Notes: generated by a model not told the origin, from the letters alone. Counted from the stretch's first letter, positions 13,330-20,791 are shown. The stretch is DNA of 22,729 nucleotides from CAYUWK01 sp964580085 (GCA_964580085.1 CAZOJF010000004.1:1-22729), one strand, 5' to 3'. Numbers and translations: made by a program.

Positions 13330-13644
13330 CTATTCTAATTTTACTGCTGTGCCATAAACTAAAAGTTCAGCTGCTCCAGACATTATTTGAGAAGTAGTAA
13401 AGCGAATACCTATAATTGCATCTGCTCCAAGATCTTCAGCATTCTTAAGCATTCTCTCCATAGCTTCTTCTCTAGCTTCATTCAATGCTTCGGTATATTC
13501 TTTTATTTCTCCGCCTACAATATTCCTAAACCCTGCTATAATATCTTTTCCTATATTTTTGGCCCGGATAGTATTGCCCCGAACTAAACCCAAGCTTACT
13601 TTAATCTGTTTACCCGGTACATTGTTTAAGGTTGTTAAAATCAT
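13330..13644 (-). CDS. YbjQ/UPF0145 family protein
   Basis: The 104-residue protein starts MILTTLNNVPGKQI and contains the family pattern GLVRGNTIRAKNIGKDI...NARE.AMERM...AEDLGADAIIGIRF and a closing strand VYGTAVKLE. These are the features of the YbjQ (DUF74) heavy-metal-binding-like family, which forms small pentameric beta-rich assemblies of unknown function. It has no membrane segment. It is the last of three close genes (4-base gap) after the SIMPL protein. Confidence 0.9.
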   Translation of the reverse strand: MILTTLNNVPGKQIKVSLGLVRGNTIRAKNIGKDIIAGFRNIVGGEIKEYTEALNEAREEAMERMLKNAEDLGADAIIGIRFTTSQIMSGAAELLVYGTAVKLE

Positions 13645-13648
13645 ATAA

Positions 13649-13840
13649 TTATTTTTCTTTTAATTTCTCTTTAACAAGAGAAGCTAAGATGATTATTGCG
13701 CCTGATATTATAGCAAGGATCCCATATCTAATTATAGCTGGGACTGTTGTGTCTCGAAAAAACTCATATAAACTAAAACTAATTAAAGCAACAACTCCTA
13801 GAGAAAATAATGTTAACCCTAAAATATTTAAGAATTTCAT
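13649..13840 (-). CDS. Small two-TM membrane protein, unknown
   Basis: This 63-residue protein has two hydrophobic helices (about 4-24 and 36-55), separated by a short polar loop with Arg and Asp, and a Lys-rich tail that should face the cytoplasm. No family-defining motif is seen. Its place 1 base after the SIMPL stop and 4 bases before the YbjQ-like gene makes it part of that operon. Confidence 0.7.
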   Translation of the reverse strand: MKFLNILGLTLFSLGVVALISFSLYEFFRDTTVPAIIRYGILAIISGAIIILASLVKEKLKEK

Positions 13841-13841
13841 T

Positions 13842-14648
13842 TTAATTTATTTCGTAAGTGATATTTACATTAACTTCTATTTTGTTTTCACCTGTTTCTA
13901 TCTGGGGTGCTTCATCTCCTGCATCCATTGCTACTGATTCTTCAAAAGCGTAATAACGAGAAACTATCCCTTTCTCATTAAAATTAACAATTCTTACTAA
14001 TTTAACCCCTAATTGAGATGCTAATTCTTTTGCCTTATCTTTAGCCTTATCAATCGCCTGCTCCCGGGCTTGTTTTTTAATTTCATCCTCATCATCAATA
14101 GTAAATCGTAAATCACCAACTTGATTAGCCCCAGCATTAGTAGCTTTCTGAATAATAGTGCCTATTTTCTCCATATCTCTGATTTTTATTTCTAGAGATT
14201 GTCTAACTTCATAGCCGACTAATATCCTTCTTCCATTGGGATAAAATTGGGTTTCCTTCTGCCATTCATATCTAGGATAAATATTAAACTTTGTTGTCTT
14301 TAAATCTTTTGCCTCTACTCCTTGCTCTTTTATAGAATCAATAACTGTATTCATCTTTGTTGTATTTTCGGCCATTGCCTCGGCTATCTCTTTCTTTTCG
14401 GTTATTACTGAAAAACTAGTCAGAGCTAAATCCGGCTTAGCATAAACTTCACCCGTCCCCGAAACAGTTATTGTATTTTTACTTTCTATCTCTTGACCAA
14501 TATATCTTCCTTGTTTAATTTTATTTTGGATACTAACAAAAACACAAATAGTTAAAATACATAAAAAAATTATTAAAATAACACTAAATGTTCTAAATAA
14601 AATTTTATGCTCGTACTTATATATTTTAGAACCTTGTTCTCCAAACAT
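13842..14648 (-). CDS. SIMPL (DUF541) domain protein
   Basis: The 268-residue protein has a cytoplasmic N-terminus, one membrane helix (about 17-36) and a long outer domain. TVSGTGEVYAKPDLALTSFSV is the typical opening of the SIMPL/DUF541 family. The repeated Lys/Ala helix (IDKAKDKAKELASQLGVKL) is also characteristic. Family members are linked to oxidative or envelope stress, and the mechanism is unknown. It is the first gene of a three-gene unit. A TATAAT lies at 14694-14699, just after the upstream terminator, giving a leader of about 40 bases. The start context is AAAAAATATG. Confidence 0.9.
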   Translation of the reverse strand: MFGEQGSKIYKYEHKILFRTFSVILIIFLCILTICVFVSIQNKIKQGRYIGQEIESKNTITVSGTGEVYAKPDLALTSFSVITEKKEIAEAMAENTTKMNTVIDSIKEQGVEAKDLKTTKFNIYPRYEWQKETQFYPNGRRILVGYEVRQSLEIKIRDMEKIGTIIQKATNAGANQVGDLRFTIDDEDEIKKQAREQAIDKAKDKAKELASQLGVKLVRIVNFNEKGIVSRYYAFEESVAMDAGDEAPQIETGENKIEVNVNITYEIN

Positions 14649-14707
14649 ATTTTTTAATTAATATTATTTGATAACAACCTTTATCGTAAACCCATTATAA
14701 CACAAAA

Positions 14708-14726
14708 GAACTCTTTAAAAGAGCTC
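14708..14726 (-). terminator. Terminator of the RRM gene
   Basis: GAACTCTT (14708-14715) pairs with AAGAGCTC (14719-14726) with a 3-base loop and one G-U pair, followed on the minus strand by TTTTGTG. It is 29 bases after the stop. The -10 of the SIMPL unit lies 8 bases beyond. Confidence 0.65.
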
Positions 14727-14755
14727 TCTTGATTTAAATTTCTTATCTCCAAAGT

Positions 14756-15010
14756 CTATTTTTTCATCGGTCTAGCTTCGTCTACTATAATCTTTCTGCC
14801 GTCTAATTCTTTCCCGTCAAACATTTCTTTTGCTTTGGCAGCTTCTTCACCGGAAGCCATTTCTACAAAGCCAAAACCTTTTGACCTTCCCGAAATTCTA
14901 TCTTTGATAATTGTAACAGATTCTACTGCGCCCGCTGCTGAAAAGAATTCCTTGAGACTATTATCTGTTGTGTCATAAGATAGACTTCCTATATAAAGTT
15001 TCTTTTCCAT
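14756..15010 (-). CDS. RRM-type RNA-binding protein
   Basis: This 84-residue protein is a single RNA recognition motif. RNP2 is LYIGSL (5-10) and RNP1 is KGFGFVEM (44-51), with the aromatic residues that stack on RNA bases. It resembles the small cyanobacterial Rbp proteins, which bind single-stranded RNA and are often cold-induced. I start it at the ATG (15008-15010, MEKKLYIG) and not at the TTG three codons earlier. It is monocistronic, with a perfect -35 promoter and a leader of about 80 bases containing a hairpin (GTTCTT/AAGAAC). This suggests regulation at the mRNA level. Confidence 0.93.
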   Translation of the reverse strand: MEKKLYIGSLSYDTTDNSLKEFFSAAGAVESVTIIKDRISGRSKGFGFVEMASGEEAAKAKEMFDGKELDGRKIIVDEARPMKK

Positions 15011-15097
15011 TTTTCTCAAATAATTAATTTAGATTACGACCTGTTCTTTTTAAGAACACGACATTTATTTTTAAAATCTAGAAATAAACATACTTTA

Positions 15098-15126
15098 AAT
15101 ATACAGGAAACGTTTTATCCTGTCAA
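15098..15126 (-). promoter_or_regulatory. Promoter of the RRM gene with inverted repeat
   Basis: On the minus strand TTGACA (15121-15126) and TATATT (15098-15103) are 17 bases apart. The spacer holds the inverted repeat CAGGA...TCCTG around AAACGTTT, a possible operator. Transcription would start near 15091. Confidence 0.75.
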
Positions 15127-15145
15127 ACTATCTTTTTTAAATAAA

Positions 15146-15349
15146 TTATTTCTTAAAAAACAATATATAATAAACTCTTGCTAAACAAAGAACCGTAGCC
15201 ACGATAAACCACCAAATATTAATATCTAAAATTGATGGTATCCATTTTATTAAAATTACACCAATAAACACACCTGCAAACGCTACTAATTTAACATCTA
15301 TCCACCCCATTTTTTTAACAGAATTGTTTGCCCATTGAAAGAAAGCCAT
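15146..15349 (-). CDS. Small two-TM membrane protein, unknown
   Basis: This 67-residue protein has two hydrophobic helices (about 20-39 and 44-64), an N-terminal MAFFQWANNSVKKMGW amphipathic segment and a Lys-Lys end. No family is recognised with certainty. It is the last gene of the trpS operon. Its start has the context AAAAATATG, and the 40-base gap before it carries the AGGTCG leader element shared with the genes at 14756 and 19483. Confidence 0.7.
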   Translation of the reverse strand: MAFFQWANNSVKKMGWIDVKLVAFAGVFIGVILIKWIPSILDINIWWFIVATVLCLARVYYILFFKK

Positions 15350-15382
15350 ATTTTTATTTTAAATTATTAATCTCCGACCTTT
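15347..15382 (-). repeat. Shared AGGTCG leader element, copy at 15375-15380
   Basis: The sequence from AAAGGTCGGAGATTAA to the ATG is nearly identical to the leader of the secreted protein gene at 20305-20343 (same AAAGGTCG, AGATTAA and TTTAAAATA blocks in order). AGGTCG starts 26 bases from the first base of the ATG. No role is known. Confidence 0.55.
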
Positions 15383-15388
15383 ATAAAA

Positions 15389-15820
15389 TTATGTCTTTTC
15401 CCTATTCTTAATAAAGAATATTATACTGTTTATAGAGCCAATCAAAAAACCCAAAGGACAAATAAAAATAGCAATAATAAAAAAGATTACATGTAAGGCT
15501 TCCATTAAACTCTTTAATAGAATAATATTACTTGATATCTCTGCCAATCCATAAAAAACATTATGTAGAAAAACAAATATAAAGAAACTAATCGCCGAAA
15601 CTCCGGTTAATGATAAATATTTCTTAAGTTTTTCTGGTATATTTTGTTTTAAAATTAAAAACATTAATAAAACTCCTAATAAAGAAAAAATAACAAAAGG
15701 TACTAGAAAAAACAAAGAACCTTTAAAAAGTTCTCCTATTGCTTCTACAAAAATTTCTCCCAATATTAAAAGAAAAAATAATATTAGAGTATAGAACGTT
15801 ATGATTAAAGATTTTCTCAT
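15389..15820 (-). CDS. Four-TM membrane protein, unknown
   Basis: The 143-residue protein is almost entirely hydrophobic, with about four membrane helices (near 6-28, 36-56, 72-92 and 108-130) and short charged loops. It has no conserved polar motif that names a family. It lies 29 bases after the ATP-cone gene in the trpS operon. Without a recognisable domain I give no function. Confidence 0.7.
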   Translation of the reverse strand: MRKSLIITFYTLILFFLLILGEIFVEAIGELFKGSLFFLVPFVIFSLLGVLLMFLILKQNIPEKLKKYLSLTGVSAISFFIFVFLHNVFYGLAEISSNIILLKSLMEALHVIFFIIAIFICPLGFLIGSINSIIFFIKNREKT

Positions 15821-15849
15821 TACTATATTTTACCACTTTAATTTTACTT

Positions 15850-16695
15850 TTAAAGTAATAAATCTTCGGCTTGTTTTTTAAGAATAAGGATTTGTTTCTC
15901 TGGAATTTTCAATTTTTTAGATAATCTTTTGGAATCAATATCTAAAATGTCTTGAGCCAACATCATCTTCTGGGAAACAAAAAAATTAGCTAGATAAGAA
16001 TTTAGACCTGGTAAAATTGTAATCGGATAAAACTTATTTTCTCCAATTAAACGCTCTAGCCCTTGGGCCCTGGGATACCTCCACCCTAAAGCATCTATAC
16101 CTATACATTTAAAATAATCTAAGGTTTTTTGGGTAAATTTAGCATTAGTAACCATCATTGTTTTTACTTCAAACCCTTGATCTTTTTTAGATTTAAAAAA
16201 TTGACTATTAGAAATGTCTAAAAACCGAGCATAGTTAGCTAGAGCATCTCCAGAATGAACTTTCTCCCCTGGTAAATTTCTGTATTTACATTCACCAACA
16301 TATATTAAATTCCCCTTCTGAGCCACAAAATCTATCTCATAACTGCGGATACAGTGACCAGGTATATATTGATTAATCTTTACGCTATATCCTAATTTTC
16401 TAAAAATCTCCCCAATAAATTTTTCAAAAGGAAAGCCAGTTGGCCCCAACTTTTTAATTCCTCTTTTTAAATTAAATCTTAACGCTGCTCGGGGGGTTTC
16501 CGAATGTAACATTTTTATTACCTTTGAAAAGATCTCTGATGTTTTAATCCCAGGATAAGCTTGTTTTTTAATAACCTGGGCAATATCTTGAGCCAAACCC
16601 TTTGAGGCTCCAACTCTTCTGGCTGAATTATATACTTTTTGAAAAGAAAACGGCTCTTTCTCCCCGCTTAAATTAATAACATATAAAGAATTCAT
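15850..16695 (-). CDS. ATP-cone and PD-(D/E)XK nuclease-like fusion protein
   Basis: The 281-residue protein has an N-terminal ATP-cone (about 1-90, with EPFSFQKVYNSARRVGAS and the TPRAALRFNLKRGI helix), the nucleotide-sensing domain best known from ribonucleotide reductases and NrdR. A Mrr-like restriction endonuclease fold follows, with Y-E-I-D (D122) and E135-C-K137 as the D...ExK catalytic set. The C-terminal helical part (ILDIDSKRLSKKLKIPEKQILILK) resembles a helix-hairpin motif. The combination suggests a nuclease gated by adenine nucleotides, but neither DNA target nor activity is shown. I start at the ATG 16693-16695, because the longer frame runs into the SdpI-like gene. Confidence 0.8.
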   Translation of the reverse strand: MNSLYVINLSGEKEPFSFQKVYNSARRVGASKGLAQDIAQVIKKQAYPGIKTSEIFSKVIKMLHSETPRAALRFNLKRGIKKLGPTGFPFEKFIGEIFRKLGYSVKINQYIPGHCIRSYEIDFVAQKGNLIYVGECKYRNLPGEKVHSGDALANYARFLDISNSQFFKSKKDQGFEVKTMMVTNAKFTQKTLDYFKCIGIDALGWRYPRAQGLERLIGENKFYPITILPGLNSYLANFFVSQKMMLAQDILDIDSKRLSKKLKIPEKQILILKKQAEDLLL

Positions 16696-16711
16696 AAAAT
16701 TAGTTGTGCCT

Positions 16712-17260
16712 TTATATTTTTTCTTTTTTATACTCAAAATAAGAATAAACAATGGTATACATTGAAACTGACAATGCTGAAATCAAGACTAAAAATATTA
16801 TATATTTAGGGAATAAAATCCCCATAAAACTAATTATTCCTAGAATTTTGAATAATTTACCTCCAATTTTATGAGTTTTATTCCAAACATTTTCGCTGCT
16901 TAATGTCCAAGGAGTTCTGATGCCAATAAACCAATTTCTCTTGGCGTTTTCCATTAAGACGCCTGCATAATAAAAGATTATTCCTATAGCCGGCATTATA
17001 AATATATTCATATCAAATCTTTTNNNNNNNNNNNNNNNNNNNNNNNNNNNNNNNNNNNNNNNNNNNNNNNNNNNNNNNNNNNNNNNNNNNNNNNNNNNNN
17101 NNNNNNNNNNNNNNNNNNNNNNNTTAGACATATATCCATCAACTTGTCCTTGGATATTCCAATGGGAAGCCATCATGTTTGGCATTTGAGCATAAAAATA
17201 AATTCCAATAATAAAAGATATTAATATAATCCCTAAAATAATTATTTCACTTTTTCTCAT
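16712..17260 (-). CDS. SdpI/DUF1648 family membrane protein, interrupted by assembly gap
   Basis: The 5' part encodes a membrane helix followed by QMPNMMASHWNIQGQVDGYMS, the DUF1648 signature (P..hW...G..DGy). The 3' part encodes further membrane helices and NWFIGIRTPWTLSSENVWNKTH, the SdpI signature. SdpI confers immunity to the Bacillus SDP toxin, and wider family members are of unknown role. The middle is replaced by 100 N (17024-17123), so the true length and whether the two parts are in one frame cannot be told. Both ends fit one gene in gene order and domain order. The start is the ATG at 17258-17260, 4 bases after the MscS stop. Confidence 0.82.
   Translation of the reverse strand: MRKSEIIILGIILISFIIGIYFYAQMPNMMASHWNIQGQVDGYMSXXXXXXXXXXXXXXXXXXXXXXXXXXXXXXXXXXKRFDMNIFIMPAIGIIFYYAGVLMENAKRNWFIGIRTPWTLSSENVWNKTHKIGGKLFKILGIISFMGILFPKYIIFLVLISALSVSMYTIVYSYFEYKKEKI
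17024..17123. other. Assembly gap, 100 N
   Basis: Exactly 100 undetermined bases, the conventional filler for a scaffold gap of unknown size. The real sequence between the flanks could be shorter or longer. Confidence 0.98.
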
Positions 17261-17264
17261 ATCT

Positions 17265-18344
17265 TTATTTATTTAAAAAGATTTTTTGAGTTGGATATGC
17301 AAATTCAATATTTTCTTTCTCAAATTCTTCCTTAATTTGTAAGTTAATCTCCTCTTGAATATCCATATGTTGTTTATAATCAGCACTGTTTAGATAATAA
17401 ACTATTTCAAAATTAAGACTAAATTCCCCAAATTTTCCAAAATGAACTCTATCTAACTCAACTAATTCAAATTTTTCTATTATTTTTTTTAATATCAAAG
17501 GTATTTTTCTAAGTTTTTCTGTTGGAGTATTATAAACAATTCCTAAAGTAAAAGCATTTCTTCTCTTCTTCATTTTTTTGTAATTATGAATTCTGGCTTC
17601 TGTCAACTGCTTATTCGATATTATCAATTCTTCTCCTTTGAGTGTTTGCATACGAGTTGATTTTATCCCAATATTTTTAACAGTACCAGAATCATCTCCA
17701 ACAACAATATAATCACCTATTTGAAATGGCCTATCAAAATAAATAGAAAATGAAGCAAAAATATCTGACAAAATACCCTGGAGAGCGAAAGCAATGGCAA
17801 CTCCTCCAATCCCTAGTCCAGCCACCAGAGCCGTAATATTATACCCTAATGATTGTAGAGTTATTACTATTACTAAAATCCATAAAAGTACTTTCAACGC
17901 TTTACTAAAAAGATAAATTATAGAAGGATCAAATTCTCCTTCTTCCTTTGTTTTTTGTATTCTAATCACTTTTTCCGCTCCATAATCAATAATTTCCTGC
18001 CCGGCCTTAATAAAATAATAAGCCGTAAGAATAACTAAAGGATATAATACAAATTTATTTGTTATTACTGGTAAGTTTAAAAATTGAAAACTAATATACA
18101 AAGAAAAAAGGATATAAAAAGGTAAATTAACAAAACTTATAACCTTTACTAATAAATTTAAGAAATCTGCTTGTTGATGATCAGCTATTTTTCTAATTTT
18201 TTCAATTAAAAATCTTTTTAAAATCTTTAAACAAATAATTATTAAGAAAAAGATTATTAAGGCAATAAAATAATTTTTTATGGGATTATTCCAAAAAGTA
18301 TTATTGGAAAGTATTTGTTTGAATAAATTTATTATGTTTATCAT
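17265..18344 (-). CDS. Mechanosensitive channel, MscS family, long form
   Basis: The 359-residue protein has about five hydrophobic segments. The last is the pore helix (ALVAGLGIGGVAIAFALQ), followed by the MscS beta domain (FDRPFQIGDYIVVGDDSGTVKNIGIKSTRMQT) and the C-terminal alpha/beta domain. It shares the core with the 284-residue paralogue at 11556 but has extra N-terminal helices, as in YnaI/MscM-like channels. It is the second gene of the trpS operon, 7 bases after trpS, and its start context is AAAAAATATATG. Confidence 0.9.
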   Translation of the reverse strand: MINIINLFKQILSNNTFWNNPIKNYFIALIIFFLIIICLKILKRFLIEKIRKIADHQQADFLNLLVKVISFVNLPFYILFSLYISFQFLNLPVITNKFVLYPLVILTAYYFIKAGQEIIDYGAEKVIRIQKTKEEGEFDPSIIYLFSKALKVLLWILVIVITLQSLGYNITALVAGLGIGGVAIAFALQGILSDIFASFSIYFDRPFQIGDYIVVGDDSGTVKNIGIKSTRMQTLKGEELIISNKQLTEARIHNYKKMKKRRNAFTLGIVYNTPTEKLRKIPLILKKIIEKFELVELDRVHFGKFGEFSLNFEIVYYLNSADYKQHMDIQEEINLQIKEEFEKENIEFAYPTQKIFLNK

Positions 18345-18351
18345 ATATTTT

Positions 18352-19368
18352 TTAAAAATAATTAATTTGCATAGCTTGGCGGACTTCTCCCATTGTTTCC
18401 TGAGCTATTTTCCTTGCTTTCTTAGTGCCTTGCTCTAACATCTCCATAATCATTTTAGGATTTTTTTCTAATTCTTTTCTTTTAGCCTGAATTGGTTTAA
18501 GTAAATTTTCTAGTATTTTTATTAATCTTTTTTTGACTTCTACATCTCCTAGCCCTCCTTTTTGATAAAGCTTTTTTAGTTTTTCCAACTCTTTCGGATC
18601 ATTATCAAAAGCATCTAAATAATCAAACACTATATTACCTTTAATTTTACCTGGGTCTTGAACACGGATATGCTTGGGATCAGTATACATATTCATAACT
18701 TTTCGGTTTACTTCTTCTTTGGAATCAGAAAGATAAATTGCATTATTCAGCGATTTACTTGCTTTACCTTTGCCATCTATACCCGGCAAACGGCTTGTTT
18801 TAGAAAAGAAACCATTACATTCTATTAAGATCTTATGGCCTTTACCATAAGTTCTATTAAACTTTCTAACAATTTCGTTGACTTGTTCTAAAATTGGCAT
18901 TTGATCATCTCCCACCGGTACAAGATTAGCTTTAAAAATAGTAATATCAGCTGCTTGGCTTATAGGATAAGTTAAAAATCCAACCGGGACATTAGCCCCA
19001 TATCCTTTTTGCTTCATTTCATTTTTTATAGTTGGATTTCTCTGTAATCGGGCTAAGGTAACAAGATTAAGAAAATATAAATTTAATTCGGCAAGTTCTG
19101 GAATTGCTGATTGGATAAGAATCGTTGTTTTTTTAGGGTCTATGCCGACCGAAAGATAATCTATGGCTACTTGTAATATTGCTTTTTTTATTTTTCCCGG
19201 ATTATCGGCATTATCTGTTAAGGCTTGCGTATCGGCCAGCATGATAAATTGTTCACAAGAGTTTTGAAGTTTTACCCGGGATTGCAAAGAACCAACAAAA
19301 TGCCCCAAATGTAAAGGACCTGTGGGCCTATCTCCAGTCAATATTCTCTTTCTTTTGATTTCTTTCAT
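18352..19368 (-). CDS. trpS: Tryptophanyl-tRNA synthetase
   Basis: The 338-residue class I synthetase charges tRNA-Trp. The HIGH-type motif PLHLGHF (18-24) follows the conserved LTGDRPTGPLH start. The KMSKS-type motif is KASKS (202-206), and the middle has PVGDDQ (151-156), used in Trp and ATP binding. Its length is normal for bacterial TrpRS. It is the first gene of an operon with membrane genes. No Trp-rich leader peptide or T-box is visible in the 50-base leader, so no dedicated Trp control is apparent. The start context is AAAAATATG. Confidence 0.96.
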   Translation of the reverse strand: MKEIKRKRILTGDRPTGPLHLGHFVGSLQSRVKLQNSCEQFIMLADTQALTDNADNPGKIKKAILQVAIDYLSVGIDPKKTTILIQSAIPELAELNLYFLNLVTLARLQRNPTIKNEMKQKGYGANVPVGFLTYPISQAADITIFKANLVPVGDDQMPILEQVNEIVRKFNRTYGKGHKILIECNGFFSKTSRLPGIDGKGKASKSLNNAIYLSDSKEEVNRKVMNMYTDPKHIRVQDPGKIKGNIVFDYLDAFDNDPKELEKLKKLYQKGGLGDVEVKKRLIKILENLLKPIQAKRKELEKNPKMIMEMLEQGTKKARKIAQETMGEVRQAMQINYF

Positions 19369-19393
19369 ATTTTTATATTTAGTATTTTATTTA

Positions 19394-19422
19394 ATTTTAT
19401 CAGAGAATACCTTTATTATCAA
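19394..19422 (-). promoter_or_regulatory. Promoter of the trpS operon
   Basis: On the minus strand TTGATA (19417-19422) and TAAAAT (19394-19399) are 17 bases apart. It lies immediately after the metK-operon terminator. Confidence 0.6.
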
Positions 19423-19432
19423 TAAATAAAAA

Positions 19433-19454
19433 CCCGAGGGATAATACCCTCGGG
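19433..19454 (-). terminator. Strong terminator of the metK operon
   Basis: A perfect 8-bp GC-rich stem, CCCGAGGG (19433-19440) with CCCTCGGG (19447-19454), has a 6-base loop and is followed on the minus strand by a T-rich run (TTTTTATTTATT). It lies 28 bases after the stop. Confidence 0.88.
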
Positions 19455-19482
19455 AAAATTTATATAATAAAAATTATAAGAT

Positions 19483-20307
19483 TTATTTTCCAAACAATCC
19501 CTTAAACCATCCCCAAATGCCTCTGGCATCCTTTTCGTTTTGAACCATTTCTTGTAATCTAGTTTGTCCTTGCTCCATGCTCTGAATCTGCTTTTGCATT
19601 AATGTTTTAACTTCTTCCTCACAATCACATTGGCCTTTAAGGTCTTTAAGCTGTTGGAGTCTTATTCGATTTTGATCAACCAAGTTTTGTAATTCTGTAG
19701 CTGTTTCCTGATCGCCACCAGCAAAAAATCTGACGATTCTATTTCTGTTTCTAATGGTTTCTTCTGCCTTTATGCTTTGTTGAATAGAATTATCAAATTC
19801 TCTGGCAACTTTAGAAACATTATGGCCGACACTACCAACTAAATCTTCCATAGAAAGAAATGCTTGTACTGCTGTTCTTACTTGGTTTTGATTTTCATAA
19901 GCTTTTTGCAAATTTCCTTTCATTGATTTAATTTCTTCAATCATTTTGTCTCTCTTTTCTTGTATCATTGATTTCAACTCATTGACTGTCCTAGCTCTTA
20001 ATTGCTGTCCATTTCCGTTACCAGGCAAACCATTTTCTTCTTGATCCTGTTCTTGTGTCTGCTCTTGTGTTTGTTCTTGTTGTTGCTGTTGATCTTGTTG
20101 TTGCTGTTGATCTTGATCTCCTTGTCCTTCATCTTGTCCCTGATCTTCTGACCCTTCACCCTGCTGTTGATTTCCTTGTTGATCTTCTGCTGGCAAACTA
20201 CCTTGACCCTGGCTTCCTGTATCTTCATTTTTAGCAATAGCTAAAGAGAATATACTTAAACTAGCAAAAACAAATAAAATTAAAAATATACTAACTATTC
20301 TTTTCAT
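19483..20307 (-). CDS. Secreted Gln-rich protein with coiled-coil part
   Basis: I start at the ATG 20305-20307, because MKRIVSIF with a hydrophobic run to about residue 25 is a clear signal peptide. The longer frame enters the upstream gene. The 274-residue product then has a low-complexity segment (about 31-100) of Gln, Glu, Asp and Gly, with DQQQQQ repeated twice and EQTQ repeats. A helical, probably coiled-coil part (about 104-260) follows, and the tail contains WGWFKGLFG. Two cysteines (CDCEE) sit close together. No enzyme motif is seen. An anchored or released surface polymer-like protein is a guess. It is the last gene of the metK operon and carries the AGGTCG leader element. Confidence 0.8.
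   Translation of the reverse strand: MKRIVSIFLILFVFASLSIFSLAIAKNEDTGSQGQGSLPAEDQQGNQQQGEGSEDQGQDEGQGDQDQQQQQDQQQQQEQTQEQTQEQDQEENGLPGNGNGQQLRARTVNELKSMIQEKRDKMIEEIKSMKGNLQKAYENQNQVRTAVQAFLSMEDLVGSVGHNVSKVAREFDNSIQQSIKAEETIRNRNRIVRFFAGGDQETATELQNLVDQNRIRLQQLKDLKGQCDCEEEVKTLMQKQIQSMEQGQTRLQEMVQNEKDARGIWGWFKGLFGK
20075..20110. repeat. Perfect 18-bp tandem repeat in the Gln-rich segment
   Basis: Two identical 18-bp units, TCTTGTTGTTGCTGTTGA, lie head to tail and encode two DQQQQQ blocks on the minus strand. Looser 12-bp repeats flank them at 20050-20074. Such in-frame repeats readily change copy number. Confidence 0.85.
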
Positions 20308-20343
20308 GTATTTATATTTTAAACTTTTTAATCTTCGACCTTT
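20305..20343 (-). repeat. Shared AGGTCG leader element, copy at 20336-20341
   Basis: Leader of the secreted protein gene. AAAGGTCGAAGATTAA, then TTTAAAATA, then the ATG, nearly identical to the copy at 15347-15382. AGGTCG starts 29 bases from the ATG. Confidence 0.55.
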
Positions 20344-20347
20344 GATA

Positions 20348-20788
20348 TTATTTATTTTCTTCTTTGTCCTTGGTTTCTTTTTTAATAATTCGCCAATGAT
20401 AAAGATATAATGGCAAACCAATTAAAATTAAAGATAAATTTAAAGATGCATCTCGATGTCTTCTAGTAACTACGGGATCAATTTTCAGACTAGTTTCTTT
20501 CCAATTATTATAATCAACTAACCAACTTTCAATATCACTTTTTTCTTCTTTGGAAAGACATACTTGATTTTCTTCATCTATTTCTTTTTCAAAGTTCTCT
20601 ATTTCTGAAGCTGAAAAAGGAGTTGGTATTTGTTTATAAAGAATCCTCTGTTCTTCTTCGGCTTGAGTAAAAATAAATGCTTTAAGCCCCATATTAAGAA
20701 AATTAACTCCTCCAATAATTAAAAGTATTAACCCTAATAAGGTAAAAATATAAAGATAAATTGTTCTGACTAAAGATTGTTTTTCCAT
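20348..20788 (-). CDS. Two-TM membrane protein, DUF5671-like
   Basis: The 146-residue protein has an N-terminal membrane helix (about 10-33), a polar middle of about 80 residues rich in Glu, and a second helix near the end. The block RRHRDASLNLSLILIGLPLYLYHWRIIKKE resembles the DUF5671 pattern (hydrophobic helix ending in LPLYLYHWR). The family has no known function. It lies 3 bases after the Cys-rich gene and 40 bases before the secreted protein gene. Confidence 0.7.
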   Translation of the reverse strand: MEKQSLVRTIYLYIFTLLGLILLIIGGVNFLNMGLKAFIFTQAEEEQRILYKQIPTPFSASEIENFEKEIDEENQVCLSKEEKSDIESWLVDYNNWKETSLKIDPVVTRRHRDASLNLSLILIGLPLYLYHWRIIKKETKDKEENK

Positions 20789-20791
20789 ATT

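Noticed and set aside
16696..16752. Longer N-terminus for the ATP-cone protein
   Set aside because: It overlaps the SdpI-like gene and adds a Lys-rich stretch unlike the family start; the ATG at 16693-16695 opens directly into the ATP-cone.
20000..20200. CRISPR-like array from the repeated blocks
   Set aside because: The repeats are short, adjacent and in-frame coding repeats without unique spacers; no CRISPR array or cas gene is seen in the window.
19998..20237. 79-codon ORF in another frame of the Gln-rich region
   Set aside because: It is the frame-shifted reading of CAA/CAG repeats (Lys/Asn-rich) and has no ribosome site; a shadow of the secreted protein gene.
20308..20421. Longer N-terminus for the Gln-rich secreted protein
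   Set aside because: It would overlap the preceding gene by 74 bases and bury a clear signal peptide inside the protein.
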